From contig JAMPIK010000002.1 in assembly GCA_023662865.1 (NCBI GenBank), positions 142,106 to 206,105 of the forward strand: a stretch of 64,000 bases of DNA, given 5' to 3'. Under the pieces are notes generated by a model. The model made no database searches, was not told where the DNA came from, and saw only the letters and a list, made by a program, of their open reading frames with translations. A program made the position numbers and the translations under genes. The DNA is from Prevotella sp. GTDB taxonomy: Bacteria; Bacteroidota; Bacteroidia; Bacteroidales; Muribaculaceae. Below are positions 62,171 through 64,000 of this stretch, one piece after another; position 1 is the first letter of the stretch, and each line of letters starts with the position of its first letter.

Positions 62171-63118
62171 ATGGCTAATTCTCTTACTTTTACGGACTTT
62201 AATTTCTCCGGACAGAAAAGCGTGTACCACGGCAAGGTGCGCGATGTATATAATATCAACGACAAATACCTGGTGATGGTTGCTACCGACCGCATCTCTG
62301 CATTTGATGTAATTCTGCCGAAAGGTATACCCTTTAAAGGACAGGTGCTCAATCAGATAGCGGCACAGTTTCTTGATGCCACAACCGACATTTGCCCTAA
62401 CTGGAAGGTGGCGGTGCCCGACCCTATGGTGACAGTGGGTCTGAGGTGCGAACCGTTTAAAGTGGAGATGATTGTGCGTGGCTACTTGGCCGGCTCGGCA
62501 TGGCGCGAATATGCTGCCGGAGCTCGCGAAATATGCGGTGTGAAATTGCCGGACGGACTGCGCGAGAACGAGAAACTGCCTCACCCTATTCTGACACCGA
62601 CTACAAAGGAAGACGAAGGCCATGACGCCAATATTTCTCGCGAAGAGATTATAGCTCGCGGCATTGTGAGCAAAGAAGATTACGAGAAAATGGAGCGTTA
62701 TGCTCTTGCAATCTTTGAGCGCGGCACCGAAATGGCTGCTAATCGCGGCCTGATTTTAGTGGATACCAAATATGAGTTCGGCAAGCATGACGGCGAGGTA
62801 ATTCTCATCGATGAAATCCATACGCCCGACTCTTCACGCTACTTCTATGCCGAAGGTTATGAGGAGCGTTTCGCAGCCGGCGAGCCGCAGCGTCAGCTCT
62901 CGAAAGAGTTTGTGCGCCAATGGCTTATCTCCAACGGATTTATGGGCAAAGAAGGAGAACAGGTGCCCGAAATGACCGATGCTTATTGCAACGAGGTGTG
63001 CGAACGCTACATTGAGCTTTATGAGCATATCACCGGTGAGAAGTTTGTCCGCGCCGAGGAGACAGACATCGCTTCTCGTATTGAAAAGAATGTGGTAAAT
63101 TGCCTTATGTCCTTGTAA
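62171..63118 (+). CDS. purC: Phosphoribosylaminoimidazole-succinocarboxamide synthase
   Basis: A 315-residue enzyme of de novo purine synthesis (SAICAR synthase), adding aspartate to CAIR with ATP. It is the longer, eukaryote-like type: [30 protein letters not shown] at the start, [20 protein letters not shown] (about 98-117), [49 protein letters not shown]. Its TAA overlaps the next ATG by one base. Confidence 0.96.
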   Translation: MANSLTFTDFNFSGQKSVYHGKVRDVYNINDKYLVMVATDRISAFDVILPKGIPFKGQVLNQIAAQFLDATTDICPNWKVAVPDPMVTVGLRCEPFKVEMIVRGYLAGSAWREYAAGAREICGVKLPDGLRENEKLPHPILTPTTKEDEGHDANISREEIIARGIVSKEDYEKMERYALAIFERGTEMAANRGLILVDTKYEFGKHDGEVILIDEIHTPDSSRYFYAEGYEERFAAGEPQRQLSKEFVRQWLISNGFMGKEGEQVPEMTDAYCNEVCERYIELYEHITGEKFVRAEETDIASRIEKNVVNCLMSL

Positions 63119-63888
63119 TGGCAGATACTCCCGAACAGATAAAGCCTTACAACAGTGAGGCCGACAATAAGGGGGAGCAGGTGGAGCAAATGTTCGACTC
63201 CATTGCTCCCGCTTATGATTTTATGAACACGGCAATGACCTTCGGCATGCACCGCCTGTGGCGCGACAAGGCACTCAAAGCATTATGTAAAAGCCTTGAA
63301 GCGCAGGATGTTGACAAGCCGGAAGTGCTTGATTTGGCTTGCGGCACCGGTGATGTGACTTTTAAGTTGGCCAAGCTTATACCTCGGGCCGTAATCACCG
63401 GCGGGGATCTCAGCAAAGGAATGCTTAAAATAGCGGAACGTAAGCTTGCCAAGCAGAATAAGGAGCTGCAAACGCGAGTGAACTTCCGTCAATGCGATGC
63501 CTTGCATTTGCCGTTTGCCGACGGCAGCTTTGACGCGCTTACCATAGCTTACGGTGTGCGCAACTTCGAGAATTTGCGAGCCGGATATACCGAGATGCTC
63601 CGCGTGTTGAAGCCCGGGGGGCTGCTGTGTGTAATTGAATTGTGCGAGCCGGCCAATCCGATAATGCGGGCAGGTTATAAATTCTATTCGCGCACATTGA
63701 TACCGCTTGCCGGGCGACTTGTGAGCAAAGACAACCGCGCGTACACGTATCTGCCGGAGAGCATAGCGGCATGTCCGCAGCGCGAGGGCATGACGGAGCT
63801 GATGAGCGCGTGCGGGTATCGGCACAGCGCATATCGTACCCTTTTCCCGGGAGTGTGCGGCATTTACACGGCGATAAAACAGGGTTGA
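63118..63888 (+). CDS. ubiE: Demethylmenaquinone methyltransferase
   Basis: 256 residues from the ATG at 63118, overlapping the purC stop (TAATG). SAM-dependent C-methyltransferase of the UbiE/MenG family: VEQMFDSIAPAYDFMN at the start, SAM loop LDLACGTGDVTFKL (about 73-86), GGDLSKGMLKIAERK, AYGVRNFENLRAGY and VLKPGGLLCVIELCEP. In an anaerobic Bacteroidetes it should complete menaquinone synthesis. An upstream in-frame start at 63100 would overlap purC by more and is not conserved. Confidence 0.93.
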   Translation: MADTPEQIKPYNSEADNKGEQVEQMFDSIAPAYDFMNTAMTFGMHRLWRDKALKALCKSLEAQDVDKPEVLDLACGTGDVTFKLAKLIPRAVITGGDLSKGMLKIAERKLAKQNKELQTRVNFRQCDALHLPFADGSFDALTIAYGVRNFENLRAGYTEMLRVLKPGGLLCVIELCEPANPIMRAGYKFYSRTLIPLAGRLVSKDNRAYTYLPESIAACPQREGMTELMSACGYRHSAYRTLFPGVCGIYTAIKQG

Positions 63889-63903
63889 AAAATCAACGGA
63901 AAT

Positions 63904-64000
63904 TAAGAGCTTGTTTAATAAAAAATGTGAACGTCAGGATCGCAAATGTGTCTCAGGTTTGAGGCTGCAGGTGAAGGAACATAGCGGGCTATGTGACTGA
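63904..64000. mobile_element. Second copy of the GAGCTTGTTT MITE-like element, truncated by the window end
   Basis: From 63907 the sequence matches the reverse complement of the right half of the element at 43970-44125: 32 identical bases, then about 11 differences in the next 62, nearly all transitions. The same TAA flank precedes it (63904-63906), 16 bp after the ubiE stop. The hairpin ACATAGC/GCTATGT is kept. The other end lies outside the window. Confidence 0.75.

Overview
The window is a piece of a Bacteroidales chromosome, most likely Muribaculaceae or a close relative. The evidence is repeated Bacteroidetes promoters (TTG or TTTG, about 20 bp, then TAnnTTTG), families largely confined to the phylum (DUF6377 membrane regulator, DUF4834, HmuY-like lipoprotein, Omp40/41-like OmpA porin, YfhO membrane protein, C-terminal tails resembling type IX secretion signals), GC content near one half, and gene-dense housekeeping content. 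The family-level placement is inference. No rRNA, tRNA, CRISPR array or complete insertion sequence was seen.

Layout. 1-5.2 kb is a minus-strand operon: M16 peptidase, dusB, a DUF2807 protein, a polysaccharide flippase and a YeiH-type exporter cut by the window edge. 5.3-7.4 kb holds a DUF6377 regulator and a stand-alone transcription unit that looks like a small RNA. 7.4-12.5 kb carries pfkA, then a plus-strand run: HAD phosphatase, ribF, upp, pyrH, frr and a TonB-like protein. 12.6-24.5 kb is mostly minus strand: a PEP/pyruvate-binding protein with receiver-like N-terminus, xerD, a methyltransferase-like remnant, YfhO, an Lrp regulator, two FKBP isomerases with a small lipoprotein, an MBL hydrolase and an RsmI-like methyltransferase, with fluC on the plus strand.

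24.7-26.4 kb is the most unusual part. A strong promoter drives a Cys-rich peptide with a leader-like N-terminus. A second copy has an in-frame TAA at codon 4. A third leader start runs directly into the ATPase half of a truncated peptide-exporter-type ABC transporter. I read it as a decayed or rearranged secreted-peptide (bacteriocin/RiPP-like) locus.

26.4-39.2 kb: rubrerythrin, topA, mutS, a membrane-anchored low-complexity protein, fructose-bisphosphate aldolase, a secreted six-hairpin glycosidase, an iron alcohol dehydrogenase, a HIT protein and greA. 39.5-44.2 kb: an OmpA porin, a 400-bp block of nested palindromes, a small lipoprotein, fabF, acpP, and two non-coding MITE-like elements. 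One of these has inserted at the fabF stop codon, and the empty site can be reconstructed exactly. 44.3-50.1 kb: a phospholipid and envelope operon (psd, pssA, DUF4834, Cof-type HAD, orphan histidine kinase, LTA-synthase-like transferase). 50.3-55.2 kb: a secreted M6 metalloprotease, then a TonB-dependent receptor with a heavy-metal-binding protein. 55.5-62.1 kb: a six-gene HmuY/HmuR-like uptake operon. The end carries purC and ubiE/menG, and a second, inverted copy of one MITE runs off the window.
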